This document shows positions 1-10,528 of a stretch of DNA of 64,000 nucleotides, piece by piece. The first letter of the stretch is position 1, and each line of letters opens with the position of its first letter. The stretch is from Hyaloscypha bicolor E (Eukaryota > Ascomycota > Leotiomycetes > Helotiales > Hyaloscyphaceae), in NCBI RefSeq assembly GCF_002865645.1, contig NW_020194558.1, forward strand, positions 2,994,197 to 3,058,196, written 5' to 3'. Made by a program: the position numbers and the translations under genes. The notes below the pieces were generated by a model that was given only the letters and a program-made list of their open reading frames with translations, did not search any database and was not told the DNA's origin.

Positions 1-628
1 TAATTTCGGGTTCATCTATTACCTATCAGCCACCCATTCCCTCACCTCTTTTCTTCTCTTTCTCCCTTCCCAGCCACGCCTCCCTCCCCATCCCCACACA
101 AACTTCAACTAGGGTACTCTCTCCTAGGGAAATACTCTCTAGAGAGCCTCTATATATTCTAAGGAACCTCCCAAATAATAGCTCTCTAACTAATGGCTCC
201 CTATAATATATAAAGAGCTCTCTGGGGGTGAGCTCCTTTGGGGGCAGCTCCCTGGCAGCTGCCTGGGGGAGAGCTCACTGCAATAATAATAATTAGCCTA
301 TCTTAATATAATACCTAATTTTATATACTGGCTATAGTAGTTACAGGCCTCAACTTAATTTTAGTATAGTTGCACGTCTAATTTCAAGTGGTTTGGGTTT
401 TTTGGTGTTTTGGTTTTTCGGTTTTTTGGGTTTTGACCCTTCACCTCCTAAAATCCTGCCCCAGCACTGTCCAGTGCAAAGCTGGTCGCAGAGCAACGGA
501 TAGAATACATATACTTAAAGCCAATAATAAATTTGAAAACAAAAAAAGACCATTACATCAAGTTAGGACACTATGGACTTTAAAGACCAAAAAGAACGTA
601 GCAAAACAAAAAAGTCTGTCACGTTAAA
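1..628. other. AT-rich low-complexity region, no gene
   Basis: No convincing coding sequence is visible. The stretch holds CT-rich tracts (about 45-95), repeated AGCTCTCT/AGAGAGCTC words (about 120-290), G-runs near 225-270 and TA-rich sequence at 285-370. This patchy composition resembles the RIP-altered transposon remnants further right, but no terminal repeat or target duplication was found. The only open frame (388-627, +) is a Phe/Trp-rich translation of a G/T-rich tract and is not believable as a gene. Confidence 0.4.
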
Positions 629-1441
629 TCACTTCGCAATACGTTCCTCGACCCATTTCAGAGAGAAATCAGCAACCTCCTCCCACCCATCCTGGTTTAC
701 AATTCCATGACTCCTCCCCTCAAAAATCTTCATCTCGACTACCGCGGGGCCTTTGTAATGCTTCAGTTCTGCCTCTACCACCTCTACCGGCACGACATGA
801 TCCTTGGTACCCCCAATTAGCAACAGCGGCACCCTATCCCTCTTCGCAAAATCCACATGCCCATCTGACTTGGTATTACCCGTCGAAGTGAACGCACCCT
901 CCAAACCCTGCCACAAGATGTGCCCAGCTGAAGGGATTGAGTACTTCTCCCACAAAACCTTCGACTCCGCCTCGCTCAGGTGGTTCCCAAACGCGTAGTG
1001 GAACTGGCTTTCGGTGATAGGTACCGCGGCTTTGTACGTCGACGGATGCCCCAGGACGCCGAAGCCGGATTTGATAGTCGATGGCTTTAGGGCGATCACA
1101 CCAGAGGGCTGGCCTGGACAAATGCCCACACCCGCAGCGCCGAGGCCGCGCGAGAGCAGGATCTGCGTGAAGAGGCCGCCGAAGGAATGGCCCATAATGA
1201 TAGGCGGTGTCGGAAGAGCTTCGATGATGGAGGCGTAGTGGTCGACGATCTGACGGATGGTGAGGTCGGCGAGTGCGCTAGGGTCGCGGCGGATCTCTTC
1301 GGGTGTGCGGGAGTCGATGCCGGGCCAGCCTGGTGCGAGCACAGTGTAGCCTGCAGCTTTGAAGTGGGTGACCCAGTCTTCCCAGCAAAGGGGGGTCATC
1401 CAGAGTCCATGGACAAGAACGATGCTTGGTTTTGAAGCCAT
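629..1441 (-). CDS. alpha/beta hydrolase fold protein
   Basis: A single-exon protein of 270 aa with the alpha/beta hydrolase fold. The oxyanion-side HG motif lies at the first beta strand (LVHGLW, residues 9-14). The nucleophile elbow is GHSFGG with Ser86. The acid region GGTKDHVVP and the late GRSHGIV histidine complete a Ser-Asp-His triad. There is no signal peptide, so it is probably cytosolic. The ATG at 1441 was chosen over the open extension to 1528 because the hydrolase fold starts immediately after it (MASKPSIVLVHG). Length matches small fungal hydrolases of the AB_hydrolase_1/6 type. The substrate cannot be told from sequence. It stands alone, with no co-oriented neighbour within 1.6 kb. 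A TATA-like box lies about 200 nt upstream. Confidence 0.9.
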   Translation of the reverse strand: MASKPSIVLVHGLWMTPLCWEDWVTHFKAAGYTVLAPGWPGIDSRTPEEIRRDPSALADLTIRQIVDHYASIIEALPTPPIIMGHSFGGLFTQILLSRGLGAAGVGICPGQPSGVIALKPSTIKSGFGVLGHPSTYKAAVPITESQFHYAFGNHLSEAESKVLWEKYSIPSAGHILWQGLEGAFTSTGNTKSDGHVDFAKRDRVPLLLIGGTKDHVVPVEVVEAELKHYKGPAVVEMKIFEGRSHGIVNQDGWEEVADFSLKWVEERIAK

Positions 1442-1640
1442 AGTTGACGTGGTATTAGGAAGTCTTGTTGAGGAAAAAAGGTTGCAGATGGTATGCTGGG
1501 CGAAGCAAGATGTCAGATGAGAGGGCAAATGTCCAAGAGGAAGTGAGACTCACGATGCTGTTAAAACGGATTTGAAGGCTGGTGAAATAGCTAAGTATTT
1601 GAAGTTGACTTAAGATTCAGGATGCGCGAGGACTTGCAGT

Positions 1641-1650
1641 CCTTTTTATA
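1641..1650 (-). promoter_or_regulatory. TATA-like box of the alpha/beta hydrolase gene
   Basis: TATAAAAAGG on the minus strand, about 200 nt upstream of the ATG at 1441. It is the only good TATA box in that interval. Assignment to this gene is inferred from position. Confidence 0.4.
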
Positions 1651-2645
1651 CCAGCAGACACGATTCATGATCACAGGAAATCAGCAAGAATCCATGCACG
1701 GTGGCAATATTAGCAACGAGTACAGATATCGACATCGGCGACTAACAACACAGTGGGAGACGTGATAACTGAAGCGGCACGCGATAGGTTCCCCATATTG
1801 AACTAAACCGGATCTAGAAAATGCAAGGGCCCCTGCCACACTGCGGCTGGGACTGCAGGGACTGCATGGACGGTGAGGGAAGCCATCCGATCTTAATTGG
1901 TCACGTTTCAACTACAACTTTCATTCTAAACCAATATCCTACCATTTGAGGCGCGGATTACTGTTGTGGGTACAGTTGGTGGCTACTGTATCACGTTGAC
2001 TTCATCGTAACTAAGTCATCCATGTCCAGAGACATCTCACAATGGGCAGTTGCAACTCCAATCATTGCATTCGGCCCGCTCACCGTATTATTCGTTTTTG
2101 GACTTGGTATTGAACTCTCCTTCAGTGGGCAACATGCATTAGCCTCCATAATATTTGGGTTCCTAGAGACCCGGTGCTGAAAGGATGTGAGGATAATTTT
2201 AGCGATGCACTCCGAAGGCCTAACAGCGGAGCTATCAGGGTATCCGGTTCCAGCACATGCAGAAACTCCCAAAAGCATTCCCCCCGAACAGCTAGCTGAA
2301 AAATAGTACTGTAGATCGGTCCAAGGTCTTCCCTAAACATTAGAGCTTGCCATTGCCACAGACCAATTCCCGTGGATGATATGGGCCTACTTAAGCAGGA
2401 CTTCAAGTTGCGTTGCTTGGTACTCGAGAAGGATGCAGCCACTATATACAGTCCTCACATAGATAGTTCGTGGCCCCCAAGTTTTTGCAAGACAGGAAAT
2501 TTCCTTTGGTGATACTGTGATAATCGTACACTCGGAGATTGATTTGCTGGTCTTCAGGCAGGGCTTGCGCATTAGCGATTCGAAAGGTCCGCAAAGGGAA
2601 TGTTCCCAGGATGTGAGCGCAGTAGGGAGACAATGTTTGCGGTAA

Positions 2646-2857
2646 GGAGGTTCCGGCATAAAGTAAAGAGAATAGGTCACAGAGTCTGTAAGACCCTGTG
2701 GCGGTGCGTTCGGTTAACGAGCCCTGTAATGAGCCCTGCGGACATCTTGGATACAGCGCTCGGGCGCTGTAACCTAGGTGGGTTTACGCCTAAAGTTAAG
2801 CGGTCCCAGTGATTGATCTTTTTCGAAGCTACCTTCGTACTTTATGCCGGAACCTCC
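2646..2857. repeat. 20-bp perfect inverted repeat bounding a 212-bp unit
   Basis: GGAGGTTCCGGCATAAAGTA at 2646-2665 is repeated in exact reverse complement at 2838-2857. The 172-bp interior contains a small GC-rich palindrome (CAGCGCTCGGGCGCTG). The arrangement resembles a small MITE or a structured element, but no clear target-site duplication flanks it. Confidence 0.6.
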
Positions 2858-3056
2858 GTGGCCAATGAAGTGCGGCGGCTGACTCAGCTGCGAGGAATGC
2901 AGAAAATTCCCCTACCATTTTCACACCTCACTCCCAGTTGACCATCAATTCCTGGGCACGTTACCCATCAGATGAAGCCGGCAGGAGCAGCATGCGCTCT
3001 CCATTTCCCGATTTGGTCATGATGTGAAGGTCGGACTCGGCGTTCAACTGCTATCA

Positions 3057-5104
3057 ATGGCTGACGGGAACAGCCAACCCTGCTTCGATGAAGACCAAAA
3101 CAACGAGCACGGAATCGAACATGCAAAGAATGGTAGGAACGATTCAGATACGATAAGGCTCAGAAAAGCCCTTGGCCTAATTCAGCAAGTAGTTCCCAAA
3201 CCGGAAATCAGCCCTCAAGCAAGGAAGGGGAAGCGCTCTCGTGACAAGCTGGCAAAGGCAACGCCACAGCTGCGTTTCATAACGACCACGAATCCAGAAC
3301 AGGATAAAGATCCCCGGACACGAAAGGCTGTCCGGTCGCATGTTGCTCGTCAATTTCACGTTGTAAGGCAACAAGCTTGGGAAGATGAGGAAGAATTACA
3401 AGGTAGGAACCAATCTCAATCCCCGGCTCCGAATGCTGAAAATGCTGTTGGAGATTCGCTTGGGAGAACCTCTCGAACTCTGTCACTTAAAATGTATTAG
3501 TTTTCATGGATCGTGACTTACGGTTATAGGGGGTAGAAGTGGAAACGTTACAGGTCATGCCAACACGGCGTTGGAGGTACAGGGATGCTCTCAGCAGAAG
3601 TTCCGACAGCCAACTGGAAGTTTGGTCACTGTGGTAGGGCCACAGGGAATTGATCCATTTTCTAGTTGCTCATTGCACGTCACACCTCGCATGAACATCC
3701 TGATAGATCATTGTAAGAACCGATCTCCTTGGATCTCATTTCATATATATTCTGATTCTCGTTGATGAAGTCACAATACTTATGAGTCTAAATTATATCA
3801 CTGGCTTACCTAAGACCCACAGTCTTGAACGTCGTTGGACCTCAGATGAACGTGTTTGCCATCAACTCAAGTAACGCTACAGATCCAATAAAAACGATCT
3901 ATATCCCATTCAGCATCGCAGACCCTTGTGTTTTCCATGGTCTCTTACTACTCTCGGCCCAAAGCTTTGCTAAATTATCAGGCGATACGAGCTATCGTAT
4001 TACTGCTTTGACTCATAAAGCGGAGTGCATCCGGTTGGTCAATAAAGCCTTGGGAGTTTCTGGAAAAGCGACGAGCGATGCCACAATTGCAGCAGTTTTG
4101 ATGCTTGCCGTTGAGGAGGTCAGTTTAATTTTATTGACTCATATCTCCAGAACAATCTATGAACCGATCCAGTCTAATGTAGTTCTAAGCTTCTTCTGGG
4201 GAATCTCGAGGTATTCAAGGCCCATTTGAGTGGCCTCCAGTCTATGGTGTCGATCAGAGGTGGCCTCCACACTCTGGGCCTCGGTGGAATTCTGGAACAG
4301 CTGGCACTGAGGTACATACCTGCCCCAAATCCGTATTATGTGGCACTGCTAACGAGATATGTCTTCAGTTGTGATCGTGCCTGCGAGATATTTACGGGAT
4401 CGAGGCCACTGAGAACGTTGTCTGAGAACCTCTCAGAAAGACGCCCATCAACTGGGTTACCGCCAGGCTTCCACGAGATCCTCCAATCGGCTGGTATCAA
4501 TCGTCAAATGGCGGGATTCATTGCCGATGCACAAACTACCTCGCTGATCAAGATGTATTTCGCATATGAAGGGACAACTGACGCCGAGCTACGATTTTCA
4601 GATACTCACTGCGACTTGATTTCCCAGCACATCGATCAGATATCGTCTCAGTATATGATCACAAGTGAGGCGATCGAGGCAGCTCCTCTTTTACTGGTCG
4701 AAGAATGCCTCAGTTATGGGCTTTTGGCGTATCGTATGGTGATGCTTCGACCCACCCCACCTGACCCTTATTTCACTTTAGAAGTTGGAAATCGGCTGAA
4801 GACCACATTGGTGAGAACGGAATTCCTAGTGCATTGGCGAGACCAACTTGACTTGTTGCTCTGGATAACATTCATGGGTGCGAGTACAACAACGGAAGGT
4901 CCGCTGCGAGAATGGTATGTGCTTCTGCTAAGTGGTATCAACGGCCACCTAGGCACGAAGTCGTGGGCGGAGATTAGTCGTATTTTGGAAAAGTTCTTAT
5001 GGCTCGGACGCTGCGAAAGTCTAGGGATGGTTTTGTGGTTCGAGGTGGAAGGCCTCTCTACTGACCAACCTTTGCTCCAACCTTTAATGTTGGCTTGGAA
5101 ATAG
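3057..5104 (+). CDS. fungal-specific transcription factor domain protein (no zinc cluster)
   Basis: Five exons: 3057-3402, 3530-3712, 3823-4118, 4190-4311, 4369-5104, giving 560 aa. All introns are GT-AG, and the 57-nt intron 4 carries a textbook CTAAC branch site. The protein follows the Fungal_trans_2 (DUF3468-type) pattern: FITTTNPEQDKDPRTRK plus AVRSHVARQ near residues 80-100, then GPQGIDPFSS, then an AHLSGLQSMVSIRGGL block, then a long helical C-terminal half. These proteins are thought to be nuclear regulators. No Zn2Cys6 cluster is present in the N-terminus, which is charged and low-complexity instead. This zinc-less class is common in filamentous ascomycetes. The ATG at 3057 was preferred to an upstream non-ATG extension. 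Target genes are unknown, and no biosynthetic cluster adjoins it. Confidence 0.85.
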
Positions 5105-5876
5105 CTGCGACGTGGCAGATACTAGAGATTCCCTATGATCGCTTTGCTCCAAATAGCCTATTTCCTTCAACACGCCCTCTATATCCAAAGTCCTGGTAAA
5201 TTCTCCCTCGAGAGGAAGATGGCGATTTCGATACATGCGACAGCGGCTACAAACTCTGCCGCTCTCCATCGTGGTACCTCTTCTGAGTAAGCATTGACCG
5301 GACGCCTACAGCGTAGTAGAGACCTATATATACAATAAAGGGGGCAGTCGAGCCTTATCTCCTAGCCTCTCAGGGCCGTGGGATAATATCCTCTACAGTC
5401 GCTTCAATCACCACTACCCAAGTTCAAAACACAATCACCTGCATAACCTCAACCCCCAAATTCCTCGGCCACCACGGCTGGTCAATCCCGCTCCTTCTCG
5501 TGCCAATGTTTTAGCCCATTTTTAGCCTTCTCGCCCTCAATCTGCAGGACGGGCTTCACGCAACGCGCGCCAACTTCAGTAGAGGTCTACCCACCAACGT
5601 ACATCTCGCTCCACGTCTATTAGACCCTGTCCGAAGTCCCACTACATTTGATTAGAGTTTGGGAGTGGTCGCAGTCCCAAAGAGCGAGAGTGTGATATTT
5701 ATACCAGGGGCTTCATTGTAATGGTGTGTTAATCTTTGAAGTGTTTTGAGCCCATGTTGTGATTGAGCGAGGCAGTCTGCCTAACACCAAACATCGAAAG
5801 CTCTCATGCCCTGAAGACCATTTGGTGCCGAACGCCAATCCTAGCAAAGCAAGGCAAGCGTGTTTTTTCTCTTAGC
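5105..5876. other. intergenic, nothing recognised
   Basis: About 770 bp between the transcription-factor gene and the GMC oxidoreductase remnant. No ORF, RNA gene or repeat could be supported. Confidence 0.4.
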
Positions 5877-6062
5877 CTAAACATTGCCTGATATATGAAG
5901 CTCGTCCTTCTTTCTAGCAATCAGTGCAGCGGCGCGCTCCGCAAGCCCATACAGCGTTGCTTGGGGATGCCCACCAACTGGCGCAGGAAAAACGCTTGCA
6001 TCCACAACTCTCAGTCCTTGAATGCCTTTCACTCGCAGTTCTGCGTCAAGCACCGAGCCAAG

Positions 6063-6856
6063 CAGTGTGTCAAATGATTAGATTAGATTAGATTAATGGG
6101 CATTAATCTAATCTAATCAAGGAAATTTACCATTAATCATATTCTAATCATAATCTAATCAGATTAATCGATTATTAATTGCTTAATTTGATTAATGGAG
6201 CACGTGACTAGACACGTGATAGCGCTAGCCGCATAGGGAGCGCGCTTTACCGCATTAGGGCTACGGCCACCTAGCGGCGGCCTGGGCCGCAGCTTACCAA
6301 GCTGTGAGGCATATAATAGCAGGGTGATGTACAAGTAATCAAGGTAAGTAAGCTTTAGAGTGACGCTTGCAAGTGTAACTGATTTCCAAGAGTTGATTCC
6401 AACAAAAGACTAATCGATGCCCCTTTCCAAAGCTAGAAGCGTCTCCCTATATATTCCCTAGCGCTTAGCCAAGCGTACGAAGACCTTTACTTAATTAGGA
6501 AATGTGATCCCATACAAGCTTTACCCAAAATAGGAAACTAGATCCACGATATCTGATACTCGTCTATGCGTCATCACGTGCGCCTCTTATAAATAATTGG
6601 TTTATTATTATAGAAAAGGAGTTATTAGTTAGTTATAAGGTTATTTAATAATTAATAAGTAAAAGTAAAGAGAAAAGTAAGAAAAGTCAAGAAACTCCGG
6701 TATCACGTGATTAATCAAGTATTAATCAGATTAATCAAGATTAATTAATCTAATCTAATCAAAAAAAATCTGAATCACGTTAATCATAATCTAATCACAT
6801 TAATCAATTAATTAACCGATTAATTTGATTAACGTGATTAATCCTTTAATACACTG
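6063..6856. mobile_element. non-autonomous hAT-type transposon (MITE), 794 bp
   Basis: The element is flanked by an exact 8-bp target duplication GAGCCAAG (6055-6062 and 6857-6864), diagnostic of the hAT superfamily. The termini are imperfect inverted repeats: left CAGTGTGTCAAATGATTA and right (reverse complement) CAGTGTATTAAAGGATTA. The CAGTG start is typical of hAT ends. Both subterminal regions are packed with GATTAATC/TTAATCTAATC words (6077-6200 and 6715-6845), probably transposase-binding motifs. The GC-richer middle has no long ORF, so the element depends on a transposase in trans. It sits within the C-terminal coding part of a GMC oxidoreductase gene. Confidence 0.9.
6081..6118. repeat. 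subterminal palindrome of the hAT MITE
   Basis: Perfect 17-bp arms (GATTAGATTAGATTAAT at 6081-6097, complement at 6102-6118) around a 4-nt GGGC loop, 18 nt inside the left terminus. It is built from the same GATTA words that fill both ends of the element. Confidence 0.8.
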
Positions 6857-6969
6857 GAGCCAAGTGCACATCTCCCTGCGGCATGGATGTGTGGGATTCT
6901 AACCTTACGGATCCGACCTTCAATTTCTTCCTTGCTGCTTTCCACTCTCAGTGGGCTCAGTCCAGGCGT

Positions 6970-7208
6970 TTAATAAATTAGGTATTAATACTTTTTCTTT
7001 TATTAATATTAGAGTAAACAAATATACTTTTATTAATTCTAAGTTCATGAAAATAATAATATAATTCTTAGATATTAAATTTATTTAACTAAAGTTATCT
7101 TATAGCACAAAGCCCAACTGTAGTAATCCATGTAATAGATCTGTTAGAACTGAATGTACGCTAGTACACTATAGTTTATATACTGGATCTATTTAGAGAA
7201 CTTAAGGT
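6970..7208. other. AT-rich remnant between the GMC fragment and the mariner-like element
   Basis: About 240 bp of strongly AT-rich, stop-dense sequence that abruptly replaces the GMC coding sequence at 6969. It is probably a RIP-degraded piece of another insertion, but no ends or family can be assigned. Confidence 0.4.
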
Positions 7209-7364
7209 TATAGTTGGTCCGATCCAAAAGCGACAAAAAAAAATAAAAACCACCATAATACTAATTAATATAAATCGTATTAATTAAAACTATACTATAT
7301 ACTATAGGAATTAATTCTATGTTCTCAAAATTATAATATCTTTATTATTAAGGAAGTTATAATA

Positions 7365-7404
7365 TACGTAATCAAGCAAGCAAATATTTTTGCATTTTAT
7401 ATAG
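7365..7404 (+). repeat. internal direct repeat, left copy
   Basis: TACGTAA then AAGCAAATATTTTTGCATTT then TATATAG. A second copy in the same orientation is at 10150-10190. Both lie inside the mariner-like element, roughly 155-215 bp from its ends. The core GCAAATATTTTTGC is nearly palindromic. Confidence 0.7.
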
Positions 7405-10149
7405 TCATTTTTTTACTTTAGTTATTATATAACTACCCCCCTTAGTTAACCGCTCTTCTATAATTATATTAATATCTTAATAACTATAAACCCAATTTAG
7501 TACCCCTTTTATATACTTCTAATAGCTATCTCTATAAGCCTTCAGAAACGCAAGCGAGCTAATTTGACTCTTGATTTAATTATAGTTCTTACTATAGCTA
7601 AAGAAGCTATAATCCAAGTATCTATTAATAAATAGTATGGGAAACCCTCTAATATAGAGGATAATTTTAATAAATCAGATATTAAATAAAATAACGAAGT
7701 AGAGCTTGAAGATTTAACTCTCTTTTGGGCTTAGTAAAAGCTTATTATTAGTAATAATAAGATAATTATTTTGGAGAAGCCTATATTCGTATAGTAAGAG
7801 TAAAAACTTATAGAGTAGGCTAGTAAGTTTCTTATTTTATTTTATTATAATATAAGTATACTAATATTATTTCTAGCTTTTAGAGGCTCGTATATTCCCA
7901 AATTAATAAAGGAATTAGTAAAGCTATTAAGAAACTTAATAAAAACATATATATAATTAGAGGGCAAAAGATACTCAAGTTATAGAGTAATCTAGTAGGC
8001 TTAAGACTCCTATAATTATACTATCTTTTAAATAAAAGAAGCTATAATTCAATATTATTAGGAGATTAATTAATGTCCCTAGAAATATATAATTAAGGGA
8101 AGAGCAAAGGCTTAAAGATAAAAATAATAGAATAAACGAGCTACTTTTAGATACCCTTATTAGAAATACCTATAGAGATAATAAAGCTCTAGATATATAA
8201 ATAACTTACTAAGAAGTCCTTAATAATATAGATATTAAGCTAGCTCAAACCAAAGAGCTATATACTTTATATATAATTACTAACTTATACTTACTCCGGT
8301 AATATACCTAATAGCTTCTAAAGCTAGGGTAATATTAATTTGGAAGAATTAATATATTACTCTTAGTAGCTTCTAGTAATTATTACTTAAATAATAAAAA
8401 GATACTAGCTTGGCAAATTAGGGAGCTATTTAATTACTATTAATAGTGGTATAGTATTCCCCAAGAAACTAGGGATAATAAAAGAGAAAATGCTTCTTAT
8501 CTGGATAATAAGAATATTTTTTTAGCCTGCTATACTTGGTTAATTAATTAAAAGCTTGGAATAATATTACTAAACAATTTCCTAAATATTATTAATTAGG
8601 AGATTTTACCTTAATTATTATTAATAATAGAAAAGCCTATTACCTGTAGTATAGCTTATTTATAGCTCCCTAGGCTTAGCTTTTATTACTATGAGACTAA
8701 GAAAGGGCTTTATATAGATAAATACGAATACCCTAATATAATTAAGTATTATTAAGAGGTATTTTTACCTTTAATAAAGAAGCTTTTATTATATATAGTT
8801 TAATATAAGGAGAATAAAGCTAGTATATAGTATATAATTTAATCTTTACTTCTAATTAGAGTTTAGGTATATATAATATACTTCTATAATAAGAGCTATT
8901 TCCATGGATTTGACTATAAAAAGAGCCTCTAGCTAGTAAATAATTAGCAAAAAATGCCCGGAAAGAATAAAGGAAGGCTAATTCATAATTCTGAATTTAT
9001 AGGCCCTGAGAGGTATATTAGGGTACTAAATAATAAAGGTATTTTTATCCCGGATAATTCTAATTTGGATGCCTGTCAAATTATATATTTAGGCTCAAAT
9101 AGGAACCCTTGGTAGGATATAAAATAGCTACTAGTACAGATTACTAGGACACTTAATATATTTAAATAGAAGTACCTAAATTATATAGCTATTCTAATAT
9201 TTAATTAGTTTTCTATATATGCTTTATATAGCAAAGATATACTAAATGCCTTTAGTATAAATAAGGGATTAGGGGGAATTAAAAAGGGTAATATTAAGGC
9301 CTATAAAAGGGATATATACTTTTTATTAGAGTATATAATTCCGGGATTATAAGGCACTATTTAAGTCCTTTAGTAACTTAATTCAAATAGAGAAAGAGAG
9401 CCTAAGGGCATAGAACAGATTCTTATTAAGCAAGATTGCAATATCCCTGGCTTAAGATTTAAGTATCTAAAGGGTACTAAGTATACTATATTCCTTAAAT
9501 ATCTTCCCGCTATTAAATAAATATACTATTTAGCTTATATACTATTAAATTACCAAGACTTCTTTAAAGAGAAGTCCCAAGTTAAAGAGCTTATTATAGA
9601 TTAGGGATATAAGGCTATATTTTTACCGAAGTTCTACTACGAAATTAATCTAATTAAGATATACTAGGGATATAGCAAAACTCGATATTATTAAGTAAAA
9701 AAGACTAGCTTCCCAGATACCAAGATTAAGGTAGTAGAGGTACTTAAAGCTTATTTAATTAAGACTATATAGAGGTTTTATAACTATATATTCCGCTAGA
9801 TAGATATATATTAGAAGGAATTAAGTATTAAATAAGCTGCTTAGTATATACGGAAGCAAAAATGCCATAGAATAATATCTAAAAAAGTAATAAATAAATG
9901 AGATAATATGCAAAAATAAGGGAAAGAAAGTAGCTAAGTAATAAGTAAGGTTTATGAATTTAGTTCGGCCAAAAATTAGCTTAAAACCTATATAATTAGA
10001 GACCTATTATATATATAATATATATAGTACTAGAAAAAGCTATATTTAGTATTTAGGAAGGCTTACTTGAGCTTATAGAACTTAATTATTATTATTATAT
10101 TAATAATAAGGCTAGTAAGATACCGCGATCTCCCCCTAAAGCCCGGGCT

Positions 10150-10190
10150 TACGTAACCTTAGTAAGCAAATATTTTTGCGTTTTATATAG
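10150..10190 (+). repeat. internal direct repeat, right copy
   Basis: Same-orientation copy of the 7365-7404 repeat (AAGCAAATATTTTTGCGTTT core). One difference is G here versus A in the left copy, again a transition in the RIP direction. It could be a transposase-binding site pair or the edges of a nested insertion. Confidence 0.65.
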
Positions 10191-10528
10191 GGAAAAATCA
10201 AAAAAGTAAAAAAGGTCCATATACTTTAAGCCTTAATTATTAATAAACTACAAATTATATTAAAAATCTAATTAATAGGTATTTTTCGCCTGGTTCTATT
10301 CTATAATCGCATTACTTAGTATAAATTAATTAGGGTTATAGTTAAAAAGTTATTATGGGCGTAAAAGAGCGACCGTTTTGTCGCTTTTGGATCGGACCGA
10401 CTGTACCCCGCGTGAGCTGAAAAAATAAGTTGTCAACCTCCAAAACATTGCAACAAAATCAATCCCAATAGTAGTGGCACTCAATTCTCGATACTCTGTC
10501 TCATTTCATGACATGTTAGAGTGCGAAA

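Larger units (their letters stand above)
1442..3056. other. intergenic, with an unassigned minus-strand coding trace
   Basis: No complete gene is seen. On the minus strand from about 2390 down to 1991 a frame reads through one stop and ends in 95 sense codons rich in Ser, Cys and Met (contains SACAGTGYPDSS and CPLKESSIPSPKTN). Another open stretch lies at 2387-2680. These may be pieces of one decayed gene, but no family was recognised. The interval also contains a 20-bp perfect inverted repeat, annotated separately. Confidence 0.35.
5877..6969 (-). pseudogene. GMC oxidoreductase 3' end, split by a transposon
   Basis: Two pieces of one FAD-dependent GMC oxidoreductase (glucose/alcohol/choline oxidase superfamily) lie on the minus strand. 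The upstream piece (6969-6857) reads GLSPLRVESSKEEIEG and then IPHIHAAGRCALGS. The downstream piece (6062-5877) reads LGSVLDAELRVKGIQGL, then VVDASVFPAPVGGHPQAT and YGLAERAAALI, then a stop. This is the canonical GMC_oxred_C end, including the HPQAT region that carries a catalytic His/Asn in the family. The pieces are separated by the 794-bp hAT element and share only the 8-bp duplication GAGCCAAG, so the coding sequence is continuous once the insert is ignored. Everything upstream of 6969 (FAD-binding domain, most of the enzyme) is gone. AT-rich sequence replaces it. It is non-functional here. Confidence 0.88.
7211..10403 (+). mobile_element. Tc1/mariner-like DNA transposon, RIP-degraded, 3193 bp
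   Basis: Terminal inverted repeats are clear: right end (reverse complement) CAGTCGGTCCGATCCAAAAG, left end TAGTTGGTCCGATCCAAAAG, continuing GCGACAAAA on both. The two mismatches are both C-to-T at the left end. A TA duplication flanks the element (7209-7210, 10404-10405), which fits Tc1/mariner. On the + strand a degenerate transposase frame is readable from about 8870 to 9870: MPGKNKGRLIHNSEFIGPE at 8954, KGLGGIKKGN-like text, LPKFYYEINLIKIYQGYSKT near 9622, and a basic C-terminal helix region. The order matches a DDE transposase family of fungi whose intact members read LPKFHCELNPIEMYWG at the Asp/Glu catalytic end (from family knowledge). Nearly every stop is TAG or TAA where Gln or Trp is expected, the mark of RIP. 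Not functional. Confidence 0.85.

Noticed and set aside
388..627. 79-codon open frame rich in Phe and Trp
   Set aside because: Translation of a G/T-rich simple tract with no motif; neighbouring sequence is low-complexity.
7211..10403. LTR retrotransposon, suggested by the internal direct repeats
   Set aside because: Outer inverted repeats with a TA duplication and a DDE-transposase-like frame fit a DNA transposon; no reverse transcriptase or primer-binding site seen.
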